Positions 16,836 through 27,053 of a stretch of DNA of 64,000 nucleotides are shown here, piece after piece. The translations under genes were made by a program, and so were the position numbers. Position 1 is the first letter of the stretch, and each line of letters opens with the position of its first letter. Source of the stretch: Paenibacillus lutrae (GTDB lineage Bacteria; Bacillota; Bacilli; Paenibacillales; NBRC-103111); contig NZ_RHLK01000012.1 of assembly GCF_009757775.1 (NCBI RefSeq), forward strand, positions 91,986-155,985, read 5' to 3'. Under the pieces are notes generated by a model. The model made no database searches. It was not told where the DNA came from and saw only the letters and a list, made by a program, of their open reading frames with translations.

Positions 16836-18424
16836 GTTTGATATATAAAATTGCTTCGACCAATTCGGAAATAGAGCAGATCCACCGTTTGAATTACCAG
16901 ACGTTCGTGGATGAAATCCCTCAACATGAGCCTAATGAGGAATGTCTTAAGGTAGACCGGTTTCATGACGAAAATACATATTTGATCGGGAAAAAAGGCG
17001 AAAAGCTGGTCGCTATGCTAGCCATACGCGGGCAACGTCCTTTTTCGTTGGACGAAAAGCTGGGGAACGTGGATGCTTATTTGCCCTTCAAGTCTAAGAA
17101 TATGGTCGAAATTCGCCTCCTGGCCGTTGACAAGGAATATCGGTATGGTTCCACTTTCTACGGCTTGGCTCAGTTCCTGAAGGGCTATCTGTGGGACTCA
17201 GACGTAGATATGGCCGTAATGTCCGGAACGACGCGGGAGCTGAAGCTGTACCGGCGTCTCGGTTTTGTGCCGTTCGCCCACACGGTAGGGACCAAGGAGG
17301 CTGCTTTCCAGCCGATGTATATGACCCGGCAGTCTTTCCAGGAATCGGAGACAGCGAAGCTGTTCAAGAGCCCGGAGCCTGTATCTTTTTGCGCCGGTCC
17401 CGTGACTATTGATGCTGAAGTAGCCGGATGGATGAACCGTCAGCCTGTGTCGCACCGTTCCGCGCATTTTGTGGACAAGATGTCGGACGTGCAGGCTCAG
17501 TTAACCGCTATGACACAGTCGGAGCATGTGCAGATTCTGCTGGGCTCGGGAACACTCGCCAATGATGCTGTAGCGGGACAGCTTTCGCGCATAGAGGGGA
17601 GAGGGCTGATTCTCGTAAACGGAGAGTTCGGCGGCCGGCTGGTAGACCATGCCCAGCGGATGAGACTGGATTTCGATGTGCTGGAAGAGGCTTACGGAAA
17701 GCCCTTTGGCGCGCAGTCCGTCGAGGCGATGCTTCACAACTCTTCTTATTCGTGGGTATGGATGGTACATTGCGAGACTTCGACGGGAATGCTGAACGAC
17801 CTTGAAGCGATCGGGGAATTGTGCTCGAAGTATGGGGCCAAGCTCTGTCTGGACTGCGTCAGCTCACTGGGAGCGGTGCGGCTGGATCTGCGGCAGGTGT
17901 ATCTGGCGAGCGGTGTCAGCGGCAAAGCTATCGGAGCTTACACGGGTCTGGCGTTTGTTTTTCATCAGGAGAAAATAACTCCGTGCCCGCATCTCCCCCG
18001 TTATCTGGATCTGGGTCTGTATGCGAACAGGCAGAGCGTGCCTTTCTCGCATTCTTCTAATTTACTCGATGCTTTGAACGAGGCTTTACAAAAATATTCC
18101 AATCCCGGTCCCTATGATGAATTAATGGACATGAGTGAGCTGCTCTATGAAGAGCTTGACCGATTGGGGCTTAAGCCTTTGACGGAACAAGAGCATGCCG
18201 CTCCTCTCATTGTTACGATACCGCTGCAGCACCCTCTTTCTTCCTGCGAAATAGGGGATGAGCTTGCCCGGCAGGGGTTCTGCCTGCAGTATGAAAGTGA
18301 CTATCTGACGGAACGTAATCTTATCCAGATTGCCACCATCGGCATCAGCAGGGAGAGCCTGCTCGATATGACGCACGAGCTGGAGAAGATCCTGGGGAAT
18401 CTGCGGTATCCGGGCATGAGCTAA
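16832..18424 (+). CDS. GNAT acyltransferase fused to class V PLP-dependent aminotransferase
   Basis: A two-domain cytosolic protein of 530 residues. Residues 1-170 look like a GNAT fold of the acyl-ACP/N-acyl-amino-acid synthase type (RLNYQTFVDEIPQHEP, EIRLLAVDKEYR, TTRELKLYRRLGFVPF). Residues 185-525 are a fold-type I, class V aminotransferase (FCAGPVTID, GSGTLANDAVAGQL), with Asp341 in LCLDCVSSLG binding the PLP nitrogen and Lys365 in GVSGKAIGAYTG as the likely Schiff-base lysine. It is translationally coupled to the PlsY-like gene. The pair may make an acylated amino compound or aminolipid; the substrate is unknown to me. Confidence 0.82.
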   Translation: MSLIYKIASTNSEIEQIHRLNYQTFVDEIPQHEPNEECLKVDRFHDENTYLIGKKGEKLVAMLAIRGQRPFSLDEKLGNVDAYLPFKSKNMVEIRLLAVDKEYRYGSTFYGLAQFLKGYLWDSDVDMAVMSGTTRELKLYRRLGFVPFAHTVGTKEAAFQPMYMTRQSFQESETAKLFKSPEPVSFCAGPVTIDAEVAGWMNRQPVSHRSAHFVDKMSDVQAQLTAMTQSEHVQILLGSGTLANDAVAGQLSRIEGRGLILVNGEFGGRLVDHAQRMRLDFDVLEEAYGKPFGAQSVEAMLHNSSYSWVWMVHCETSTGMLNDLEAIGELCSKYGAKLCLDCVSSLGAVRLDLRQVYLASGVSGKAIGAYTGLAFVFHQEKITPCPHLPRYLDLGLYANRQSVPFSHSSNLLDALNEALQKYSNPGPYDELMDMSELLYEELDRLGLKPLTEQEHAAPLIVTIPLQHPLSSCEIGDELARQGFCLQYESDYLTERNLIQIATIGISRESLLDMTHELEKILGNLRYPGMS

Positions 18425-18723
18425 GCACGTATGCCGGATTGTCGGCATGGCAACCCGCATAGACGCGCCGAGAATGTGCCGGCTGGTTAAACAGGCCGCT
18501 TAACAGTGTGTCGGAGTTTAGTCCTTGGTCTTCGGTCTGCGAGGTCTAGCGGGAACAGCTGTAATAAAGCGTGACTCCATAGATGCGGGCCGCGTGTGAA
18601 TGTCTTTGGTACAAGACGAATAAAAAAAGCCGATCTCGGATACAATGGGGAAGGCACTTCAGTTTGGGAACGTCTTCCAATTCGTTTTTTACCGGAAAAA
18701 CTATAAAAAATAACAAAACCCAC

Positions 18724-18752
18724 TTGCAAAACGATGATAAAATCATTATCAT
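18724..18752 (+). promoter_or_regulatory. groESL promoter with an overlapping inverted repeat
   Basis: TTGCAA (18724-18729) and TATCAT (18747-18752) are 17 bases apart. ATGATAA (18734-18740) and TTATCAT (18746-18752) form a 7-5-7 inverted repeat that covers the -10, resembling a Fur/PerR-type operator but with a non-standard spacer. Confidence 0.6.
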
Positions 18753-18763
18753 TAAAAGTGTTG

Positions 18764-18790
18764 TTAGCACTTAAGATGTTTGAGTGCTAA
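18764..18790 (+). promoter_or_regulatory. CIRCE element (HrcA operator)
   Basis: TTAGCACTT, nine bases, GAGTGCTAA: a near-perfect CIRCE inverted repeat between the promoter and groES (one arm position differs from the consensus TTAGCACTC). HrcA bound here represses groESL until heat shock. Confidence 0.95.
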
Positions 18791-18833
18791 ACCCTAAACC
18801 AATCCATACAAACCTAAAGGAGGCTATTTATCC

Positions 18834-19115
18834 ATGATCAAACCGTTGGGTGATCGCGTTATCATTGAAGCCATTGCGAAAGAGGAAACGACTGCTAGTG
18901 GGATCGTACTTCCGGACACAGCCAAAGAAAAGCCGCAGGAAGGTAAAGTTGTAGCGGTTGGTAGCGGAACGCTGAAAGATGGCGAGCGTGTTGCACTGGA
19001 AGTTAAAGAAGGCGACCGTATTATTTTCTCCAAGTACGCAGGGACTGAAGTGAAATTCGAAGGCCGCGAGCTGTTGATTATGCGTGAGAGCGACATTCTT
19101 GCCGTCTTAGCCTAA
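18834..19115 (+). CDS. groES: GroES co-chaperonin
   Basis: The 10-kDa lid of the GroEL chamber; a heptamer in the cytosol. The sequence opens [12 protein letters not shown] and carries the mobile loop ([20 protein letters not shown]) that contacts GroEL, and [17 protein letters not shown] near the end. Length 93 is standard. AAAGGAGG precedes the ATG. It is first in the CIRCE-controlled groESL operon. Confidence 0.98.
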   Translation: MIKPLGDRVIIEAIAKEETTASGIVLPDTAKEKPQEGKVVAVGSGTLKDGERVALEVKEGDRIIFSKYAGTEVKFEGRELLIMRESDILAVLA

Positions 19116-19256
19116 TTTAGCACAATAACGTAGAACAACTATACTTAAGCATAGCATTCGTATACTTGCCGGGACGGCTAGGCCGCTCTAACCGGGGACA
19201 AGTAAGGACATAGATCGCAAACGTAACAGCGAATATCATTTCAGGGAGGGTTTTAA

Positions 19257-20888
<1,632 letters not shown>

Positions 20889-20922
20889 GAAGGGCTTCAA
20901 CAACCCTGTAATACCAGTAAAA

Positions 20923-20947
20923 GCGGACTCCTCCGGGGGTCCGTTTT
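20923..20947 (+). terminator. groEL terminator
   Basis: GCGGACTCC and the GGGTCCG arm form a short GC-rich hairpin followed by TTTTT. Confidence 0.75.
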
Positions 20948-21080
20948 TCTGTTACTTGGGTTAAAAATCTCATAGCTTACGAATGCCACAAGTTCTTTCT
21001 TTCTGAGCGGTCGTGGTCCTCTAATCAGAGATTATGAGGGAAGAATGACGATCCATTTATTTACAAAATATTATATCTGC

Positions 21081-21112
21081 TGGTAATTATTTCTGCTATA
21101 CTCAAATTACCA
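21081..21112 (+). promoter_or_regulatory. Inverted repeat spanning a promoter -10
   Basis: TGGTAATT (21081-21088) and AATTACCA (21105-21112) are perfect 8-base arms 16 bases apart, and TATACT at 21097-21102 between them fits a -10. The layout suggests an operator for the secreted protein gene that starts at 21130. Confidence 0.5.
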
Positions 21113-21129
21113 AAAACAGGAGGTGTATT

Positions 21130-21525
21130 ATGAAAAAGAAAATCATGTCCGTGACTCTAGCAGGTCTTCTTTCTCTCACTTTTGCAGTTTCATCCGCCCT
21201 GGCGGCTGGTGATCAAGTCGTTTCCACAGGTGTAACCGGTAATAATTTCAGTTCTACAGCGATCATTGACGGTCAAGGGAAGAATGGGAGATTGACACTG
21301 AAAATAAGCGGGGATGCTTATGGCATAACCTCCCTCTCCGAGAAATGTTCCAAGAGCTGGGTGAGTAAGGGCCTGCTGAATACCAACTCGGTCACGAATG
21401 GCGGAGTAGTCACAGCTAATTTTTATTTGAAAAGCGGCTGCCAGTACAAAGCAGATTTATATGGCACAGGGGATGGACAAGCAACGGTATGGCTCTATAA
21501 TTACAATGGTCCTTTGTCGCCTTAG
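21130..21525 (+). CDS. Small secreted protein of unknown function
   Basis: A 131-residue protein with a textbook signal peptide: KKK, a hydrophobic core, and SALAA as the cleavage site near residue 26. The mature part (about 105 residues) is rich in Gly, Thr, Asn and Ser with two cysteines (SEKCSKSW, KSGCQYKA) and alternating polar/hydrophobic residues, suggesting a small beta-sandwich with one disulfide. AGGAGG precedes the ATG. It stands alone between two terminators. I do not recognise the family. Confidence 0.8.
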   Translation: MKKKIMSVTLAGLLSLTFAVSSALAAGDQVVSTGVTGNNFSSTAIIDGQGKNGRLTLKISGDAYGITSLSEKCSKSWVSKGLLNTNSVTNGGVVTANFYLKSGCQYKADLYGTGDGQATVWLYNYNGPLSP

Positions 21526-21554
21526 GTTTTAGTGACTCGGTGGGAGAAAGCGAT

Positions 21555-21599
21555 AAAAAAACGACAGCCGCTCGCTTTGAAGCGGACTGTCGTTTTTTT
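21555..21599. terminator. Bidirectional terminator
   Basis: AAAAAACGACAG pairs with CTGTCGTTTTTT, with an inner CCGCT/AGCGG stem. It serves the secreted protein gene (plus) and the convergent SLH gene (minus). Confidence 0.85.
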
Positions 21600-21609
21600 A
21601 TTCTGGTGG

Positions 21610-23292
21610 TTAAATGAATTTAGCTGCTTCCAGGAAGCGTTTCAGCATAGCAGCACTTTGTGCACGAGTCGCCTGCTCAAGAGGCTTAATCATAGTCGGT
21701 GTCATACCGTCGATGATTTTCAGATCAAGAGCTGCTGCGATCTCTTTCTCTGCCCAGATGATGCTGTTCGAATCGCTGAACTTGGCAAGAAGCTGTTGGC
21801 TCTTTGCGGAATCTACATTCGTGTTCACACCTGCATAGTTCAGTGCGCGAACCACCATAGCGGCCAGTTCTTCGCGGGTGATTTGATTATTCGGACGGAA
21901 TGTACCGTCTTCATAACCGTCAACCAGCTTCAGCTTGGCTGCAGTTGCAACCACGTCAGCATACCATTGGTTGGATGCTACGTCCTTGAAATTGGAAGCA
22001 GCACTATTAGGCTGTACGCCCAGAGAGCGGACCAGCATTGCTGCGAACTCGGCACGAGTGACGCTGCGGTCTGGCTGGAATGTCGTGTTGGTAACGCCAT
22101 CCACTACGAGCTTGTTAGCAAGCATCGTAATGTAAGACTCGCCCCAGTGGCCTTTGATGTCTGAGAAAGTCTTGTTCAATTCGAGTATACCGTATACGCT
22201 GTGACCTTGACGCTTGATCATAACATCTGTTTTGCCATCGTTAAACGAGTAGAAAGCAGGCACGAACATCATGCTCTTAGTGGTTTCGTCATACAGGAAT
22301 GCCGTTGTTTTAGCCTGGCTCAGTACGGAGTTAAACTCCAGGCTGCGAGGCACGTATACGCTGCCTGTATCGATTGCCGCAAATTTATCCGCTGCAGTCG
22401 TTGCCGCCAGATTAAAGTCTGCCGGGGTACCTACAATTTTACCGCCCATAGCTGCTGCTGCTGTTTGCATGCTGCTGCGCTGCGCTTCGGATACGAATTT
22501 AATGCTGACGCGAATGTACAGTTCACTTGTAGCTACACCCAAAGAGCTGGCAAGGGAATCGTAGCTTAGAGATGCTAAAGGTACATAGTAGACAGCACTG
22601 CCGTTTCTGACTTTAACTTGTTTGTTGGTGCTGTTGTCTTTCAGGATCCAAGCCGGGATGTTGACCATATCCCCGTTAAGTACGATTTCGAGTGTATCGC
22701 CTTTGCTGAGAGCTTCTTGAAGCGCTTGAGCGTCAAGAGAGCCATCCGTTCCTGCTTTGATGATGTTCGGGGCTTTATTATCATCATCCGGCGTTGTTCC
22801 TCCGCCGTCGTTACCGCCGCCAGATCCGCTGCCTGGAGTAGTGGGGCCAGGGCTGGAATTGTTATCATCGTCACTGTAGTTGGAGTTGTACGCTTCCTTA
22901 TAAACGGAATCTACTACAGAGTGCAGTCTGACGTAGGAATAAGTGGAACTAACAACGGTTGAAAAATCATATTTATACTGCTTTGTCGTCTCATCGTAGT
23001 AATTGGCATATGTAGCTTTAATAACTTTCACCAAATTACCACTTGGCCCATATACATGCAGGTCGGTTTCATTTCCTACCTTACTATCGAGGTATACAGA
23101 ACCTGATACGGTATCATTGTTGAATGTTACATTTGAGTAGCTTGTTTTGGCTAAAGCAAGAATCGGCATAAGAGCAGAAAGCATGAACATCAAGCACAGC
23201 ATCTGTGCAGTTTTGGTAAACCATCGATTCATCGGGGCAGCGCTCCATTCATTCTTAGATATTGTTTTTTTAATCTTGATCTTATGTTTCAT
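21610..23292 (-). CDS. Surface protein with three C-terminal SLH domains
   Basis: A secreted cell-wall protein. After a signal peptide (cleavage after LALA, near residue 50) comes a beta-rich region, a low-complexity Asp/Ser/Pro/Gly linker (SSPGPTTPGSGSGGG), a middle domain of unknown fold, and three SLH domains over the last 180 residues (FSDIKGHWGESYI, FKDVASNQWYADV, FSDSNSIIWAEKEI). SLH domains bind pyruvylated secondary cell-wall polymer. The TRAE-type motifs read TRAE, TREE and TRAQ, so the third repeat is degenerate. I start at ATG 23292 (AAAGGAGG about 14 bases upstream); ATG 23232 would give a more usual signal peptide. Confidence 0.85.
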   Translation of the reverse strand: MKHKIKIKKTISKNEWSAAPMNRWFTKTAQMLCLMFMLSALMPILALAKTSYSNVTFNNDTVSGSVYLDSKVGNETDLHVYGPSGNLVKVIKATYANYYDETTKQYKYDFSTVVSSTYSYVRLHSVVDSVYKEAYNSNYSDDDNNSSPGPTTPGSGSGGGNDGGGTTPDDDNKAPNIIKAGTDGSLDAQALQEALSKGDTLEIVLNGDMVNIPAWILKDNSTNKQVKVRNGSAVYYVPLASLSYDSLASSLGVATSELYIRVSIKFVSEAQRSSMQTAAAAMGGKIVGTPADFNLAATTAADKFAAIDTGSVYVPRSLEFNSVLSQAKTTAFLYDETTKSMMFVPAFYSFNDGKTDVMIKRQGHSVYGILELNKTFSDIKGHWGESYITMLANKLVVDGVTNTTFQPDRSVTRAEFAAMLVRSLGVQPNSAASNFKDVASNQWYADVVATAAKLKLVDGYEDGTFRPNNQITREELAAMVVRALNYAGVNTNVDSAKSQQLLAKFSDSNSIIWAEKEIAAALDLKIIDGMTPTMIKPLEQATRAQSAAMLKRFLEAAKFI

Positions 23293-23422
23293 CTTTTGTC
23301 GATTCACCTCCTTTTGCGACAGATTGTAAAGCTCATGATGTAAGTATTTAACAATCATAATTATCCATATATCGACATATTGAAACATTTAGCCTGTAAA
23401 ATAATCCTTTTTATCAAAATAA

Positions 23423-23451
23423 AGACCTCATCCATGAAAAGGATAAGGTCT
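23423..23451 (-). terminator. Terminator of the O-antigen-ligase-like gene
   Basis: Read on the minus strand, AGACCTTATCC and GGATGAGGTCT pair (one mismatch) around TTTTCAT and are followed by TTATTTTG. Confidence 0.7.
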
Positions 23452-23482
23452 CTTGGTAGTTGTTTTTTAATTTAATCCTGTA

Positions 23483-25942
23483 TTATTTTAGAGGGGGCGA
23501 GCTGGCAATGATCTGATCCACTTCTTGCTGCACAGTTGGAGATTGCCCTTTTGCTTTATCCAATGCGGTCTGATCGGTTTTATTCTGCAGTTTAAGTGCA
23601 GCCAAATAGTAACGAATTCCGGTTTGCTCGCTGCTATCTTTTAATTCGGACGATACAACAGGCTTTAACTCTGCTTCTGTCTCAGCATATTTGCCCTGTG
23701 CAAAAAGCATTTGACCTATGCTTAATCTCATGGCAGCCGTAACGTCAAAATCACGCCCTTGCAGCTGTCCTTCGGGAAGTTTAGACAGGTGTACTTTTCT
23801 ATCCAGCACTTCCTGATATACCTTGGCCGCTTCATTCCAGGATTTTTCCGCTTTGGCTTTATCCTTGGCCTGGTATCCCTGGAAGCCTGTTGAGACCTCG
23901 TATTGGATCATTCTTTCATAGAAAGATATATCCCAAGGATATTTCTGTAGTGCTGTGCCAATCAGTTCAGCAGCCTCATCCCGCTGTCCTTTGGCTTGAA
24001 GAAGACGAATCTGACGATCCAGGAGAAATTTGTTATTAGGTTCTTTTTTGCGTGCTTGTTCAATTAGAGCTTTTTGTTCGGTGTAAAAATCTTCATTCTT
24101 ATCTTGTTCATATAGCTGTGCCAGCATATCCGTTTTGACTAAGATGTATTCGGGATGGTTGGGCCTTAATTCAAGTGCATTGTTTAAAGGGGTCACAATA
24201 TCCGTATAGTTTTGGGATGTTTTAGCTACCTCTAATGCTTTGGCGTACGAGCTGTTGGCTGTTAAATAACGTACGGATACAAAGAGGACTACAATGGAAA
24301 GTATAATCATCGCAGCAGGGAAAGCATACCGCACAGCACTGACCTGTTTAGAGAACTCTTTCGTTTTCACTTTGGAGAGCATGCCGCCCAGACAGATGAA
24401 TAAGAGAGCCCCCATGTAAACATAACTGATATCAAAGTCAATCATACTGTGCGCCAGAATAGCCGATGCAAAAATAAAGTACAGGAAGTGACTATCCCGC
24501 TCATTCTCGGAACTACGGAAATACGTGCGAATATAGAAAGTGAAAATAGCAATCAACAAGCCGGCCAGAACGATAAATCCAACCGCGCCTACTTCAACTA
24601 AGTACTGTAAAAAGAAGTTGTGGGCTTGGCGGCTTGTGTAAGGGTTGTTCTGATACTGTTCATATAACGCTGACCATGCTCCGCCTCCGGCACCGAACAG
24701 CGGATAATCTGCAAACAGCTTCATAGCATCTTTGTAAAAAGTGAACCGTTCCAAAACGCTGTGTTGGGAGAAATTAATCGTTTCGATTCGGATGCGTACA
24801 TTGTCAGGCAAAATGTTTTTAAGTGGTGTGGCCATTAAGATAATGAACCCCAGAATTCCGAGCAGTATCGAACCGCCTGGAATAGTCATTCTGGCCCATT
24901 TGCGTGCAGAGAATGTCTCTAGTTTGCTTTCCAGCGCAGGAGCAGCAAAGCGTTGTACCAGAAGCGCCAGAATGGCATAGACAAGTCCTGCACCCAGCAG
25001 CAGCAGCCATCCCTGTGCGGACAAAGAAGCCGAGAATTGTTTGTTTACATCAATTCCGATTGTAGTCACTTTGTTTAGCACGGCAAAAGACGCAAGAGTC
25101 GACAAAATCAGATGAATCAATAACAATATTTGCCTAGACGGCTTTTGAAAGATTAGAATAAGAAAGAAAACAGCCGGAAGGAAAATTAGTGCGCCGCGTG
25201 ACAAAGTTAACATAAAGGATACAAGTACCGGCACCAGCATCCAGCTGTGGATCAGAACCTGCGGCCATTTGCGGTTTTTCGACACCAGGAACAGCCCGCA
25301 GCCCCATAGGGCGATCAAGAAGCCAGCGTAGGTGTTTGCATACTGAAAGACGGAGGCTAAACGGAGTCCATTGGAGTCTGTCATTACAGCATCCTGATAG
25401 ATCCCCCTGGCAGCATCGACAGGTGCGAACCAGCTGACAAGCGTGCCTGCAAGCTGCCCGTTGCCAAGCCAGTTCAGCAGTCCAAACAGCACGATTACAT
25501 ATCCGCTTGTCAGCAGGACAGTCTGAATGATCCGGTTGCCGATCACAGAAGTGGTCAGATAGGCCCCGATCAAGAAAAGAGTAACTTGCACGATCTGTAT
25601 CAGTAGCAGGTTTTGGCCTGTATAGGCCGATGCAGCCGGAACTAAGGATATCAAATAGCAGAGCGGCAATAGGAAAATAAGAATACTTAGTAAATCCTTG
25701 CGGTCTCTAAGCTTCCAGAAGTAAAAGAAATACACAGCGATCATCAGCAAGAATATGGAGGCCCAGACGACGGCTGAATAAATCGGTCTCTCGAAGTCTA
25801 GCGAATTGCCGTTAAATAAGGCCTTTTGGAACGGGGCCCAAAACAAAAACAGGCTAGCAAACCCGATTAGCAGCCAGAAAATAATCGAGCTTCTTTCGGC
25901 CTGTTCTCTTTCGTCTAACTTTGGTTTTTTATACGCGTACAT
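23483..25942 (-). CDS. O-antigen ligase-like membrane protein with C-terminal TPR region
   Basis: About 819 residues. The first 590 carry some 13-14 hydrophobic segments with a Wzy_C/O-antigen-ligase-type loop (FADYPLFGAGGGAWSALYEQ ... RQAHNFFLQYLVEVG), and the last 230 are soluble helical repeats of TPR type. Such proteins move a lipid-linked glycan to its final acceptor. In S-layer glycosylation clusters they act as the oligosaccharide:protein transferase (WsaB/WsfB type), which fits the SLH gene and glycan genes on either side. I start at ATG 25942 (AGAGGGAGA upstream), not 26002. TTGGAA and TAAAAT with a 17-base spacer lie upstream. Confidence 0.82.
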   Translation of the reverse strand: MYAYKKPKLDEREQAERSSIIFWLLIGFASLFLFWAPFQKALFNGNSLDFERPIYSAVVWASIFLLMIAVYFFYFWKLRDRKDLLSILIFLLPLCYLISLVPAASAYTGQNLLLIQIVQVTLFLIGAYLTTSVIGNRIIQTVLLTSGYVIVLFGLLNWLGNGQLAGTLVSWFAPVDAARGIYQDAVMTDSNGLRLASVFQYANTYAGFLIALWGCGLFLVSKNRKWPQVLIHSWMLVPVLVSFMLTLSRGALIFLPAVFFLILIFQKPSRQILLLIHLILSTLASFAVLNKVTTIGIDVNKQFSASLSAQGWLLLLGAGLVYAILALLVQRFAAPALESKLETFSARKWARMTIPGGSILLGILGFIILMATPLKNILPDNVRIRIETINFSQHSVLERFTFYKDAMKLFADYPLFGAGGGAWSALYEQYQNNPYTSRQAHNFFLQYLVEVGAVGFIVLAGLLIAIFTFYIRTYFRSSENERDSHFLYFIFASAILAHSMIDFDISYVYMGALLFICLGGMLSKVKTKEFSKQVSAVRYAFPAAMIILSIVVLFVSVRYLTANSSYAKALEVAKTSQNYTDIVTPLNNALELRPNHPEYILVKTDMLAQLYEQDKNEDFYTEQKALIEQARKKEPNNKFLLDRQIRLLQAKGQRDEAAELIGTALQKYPWDISFYERMIQYEVSTGFQGYQAKDKAKAEKSWNEAAKVYQEVLDRKVHLSKLPEGQLQGRDFDVTAAMRLSIGQMLFAQGKYAETEAELKPVVSSELKDSSEQTGIRYYLAALKLQNKTDQTALDKAKGQSPTVQQEVDQIIASSPPLK

Positions 25943-25973
25943 GCATAGTCTCCCTCTCTTAAATCTCGACAAT

Positions 25974-26002
25974 ATTTTATCATAGTGGAGAAAATATTCC
26001 AA
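25974..26002 (-). promoter_or_regulatory. Promoter for the O-antigen-ligase-like gene
   Basis: On the minus strand TTGGAA (plus 25997-26002) and TAAAAT (plus 25974-25979) are 17 bases apart, about 30 bases before the start codon. Confidence 0.5.
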
Positions 26003-26057
26003 TTTGAGTTTGGATCAGAGGCATGTACTTGTGCTTTATATGCTATTATGTTTAAGG

Positions 26058-26085
26058 TTGAATATCTTATTGCTTAAACTATTAT
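26058..26085 (+). promoter_or_regulatory. Possible promoter of the glycan cluster
   Basis: TTGAAT (26058-26063) and TATTAT (26080-26085) are 16 bases apart, just ahead of the first glycan gene. Weak consensus. Confidence 0.4.
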
Positions 26086-26103
26086 ATGTGTGGAGGGGCA
26101 GGA

Positions 26104-27036
26104 ATGAACGTTCTTGTAACCGGCGGAGCTGGATTTATTGGATCAAGTATTGTTGAACTGTTAATAGAGAATGGACATAATGTATCCATCATAGATAATT
26201 TGTCTACCGGTAAAATGGAATTCGTAAATAAAAGGGCGAATTTTTATTGTGCAGATATAAATGATGATTTAAGTGAATTGTTCGAAGAAATTGAACCGGA
26301 AGTTGTCATACATCATGCTGCACAAATTAGTGTGCAGACGTCAATTTTAGAGCCGGTGAAAGATGCAAACATAAATATAACAGGGACTGTAAATTTATTG
26401 GAAAACTGCATTAAGTATAAAGTGAGGAAAATTATTTATGCTTCATCCGCAGCGGTTTATGGTAAACCTGCTTATTTGAGTATCGACGAAGAGCATCCTA
26501 CTGTCCCTATTTCATTCTATGGGATCTCAAAATATACCCCGGAAAATTATATTAAACTATTCGCAGATCTATACGGGATAAAATATACAATATTACGTTA
26601 TTCGAATGTTTACGGTCCAAGACAGGATTCTAAGGGGGAGGGAGGGGTTGTATCCATATTTTTTGACAAGCTATGTAATGATGAAATTCCCGTTATCTAT
26701 GGATCTGGTAGTCAGACCAGAGATTTTATATATGTAAAAGATGTCGCCTTTGCAAATTTAATGGCTTTAAATAACGGTGACAATTCAGTAGCTAACATAT
26801 CGTCCAATAAACAAACTAGTGTCAATGAGTTGTTTGAAGTCATTAACAGAGCGCTGGATATTACGAAAGTTGCTCGATATGGTAAAGCTAGATTAGGAGA
26901 CATATCGGATAGCTGTTTGAATAATCGATATGCAAAGGCAATTTTAAACGGGTGGGCACCAAAATATTCACTTCAGTCGGGACTTGCTGAAATGATAGAA
27001 TCAAATCGAACTTTGAAAAATTGCAACCATATATAA
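26104..27036 (+). CDS. NAD-dependent sugar epimerase/dehydratase (GalE-like)
   Basis: Extended short-chain dehydrogenase acting on a nucleotide sugar. The Rossmann motif GGAGFIGSS is at the N-terminus, YASSAAVYG marks the active-site serine strand, and YGISK is the catalytic YxxxK. RYSNVYGPRQD fits the sugar-binding region. The closest role is UDP-glucose/UDP-GlcNAc 4-epimerase, but the substrate is a guess. ATG 26104 follows GGAGGGGCAGGA; ATG 26086 lies upstream of that site. It starts the AT-rich part of the glycan cluster and its end overlaps the permease frame. Confidence 0.85.
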   Translation: MNVLVTGGAGFIGSSIVELLIENGHNVSIIDNLSTGKMEFVNKRANFYCADINDDLSELFEEIEPEVVIHHAAQISVQTSILEPVKDANINITGTVNLLENCIKYKVRKIIYASSAAVYGKPAYLSIDEEHPTVPISFYGISKYTPENYIKLFADLYGIKYTILRYSNVYGPRQDSKGEGGVVSIFFDKLCNDEIPVIYGSGSQTRDFIYVKDVAFANLMALNNGDNSVANISSNKQTSVNELFEVINRALDITKVARYGKARLGDISDSCLNNRYAKAILNGWAPKYSLQSGLAEMIESNRTLKNCNHI

Positions 27037-27053
27037 ACCTAAGGAGTTACATT

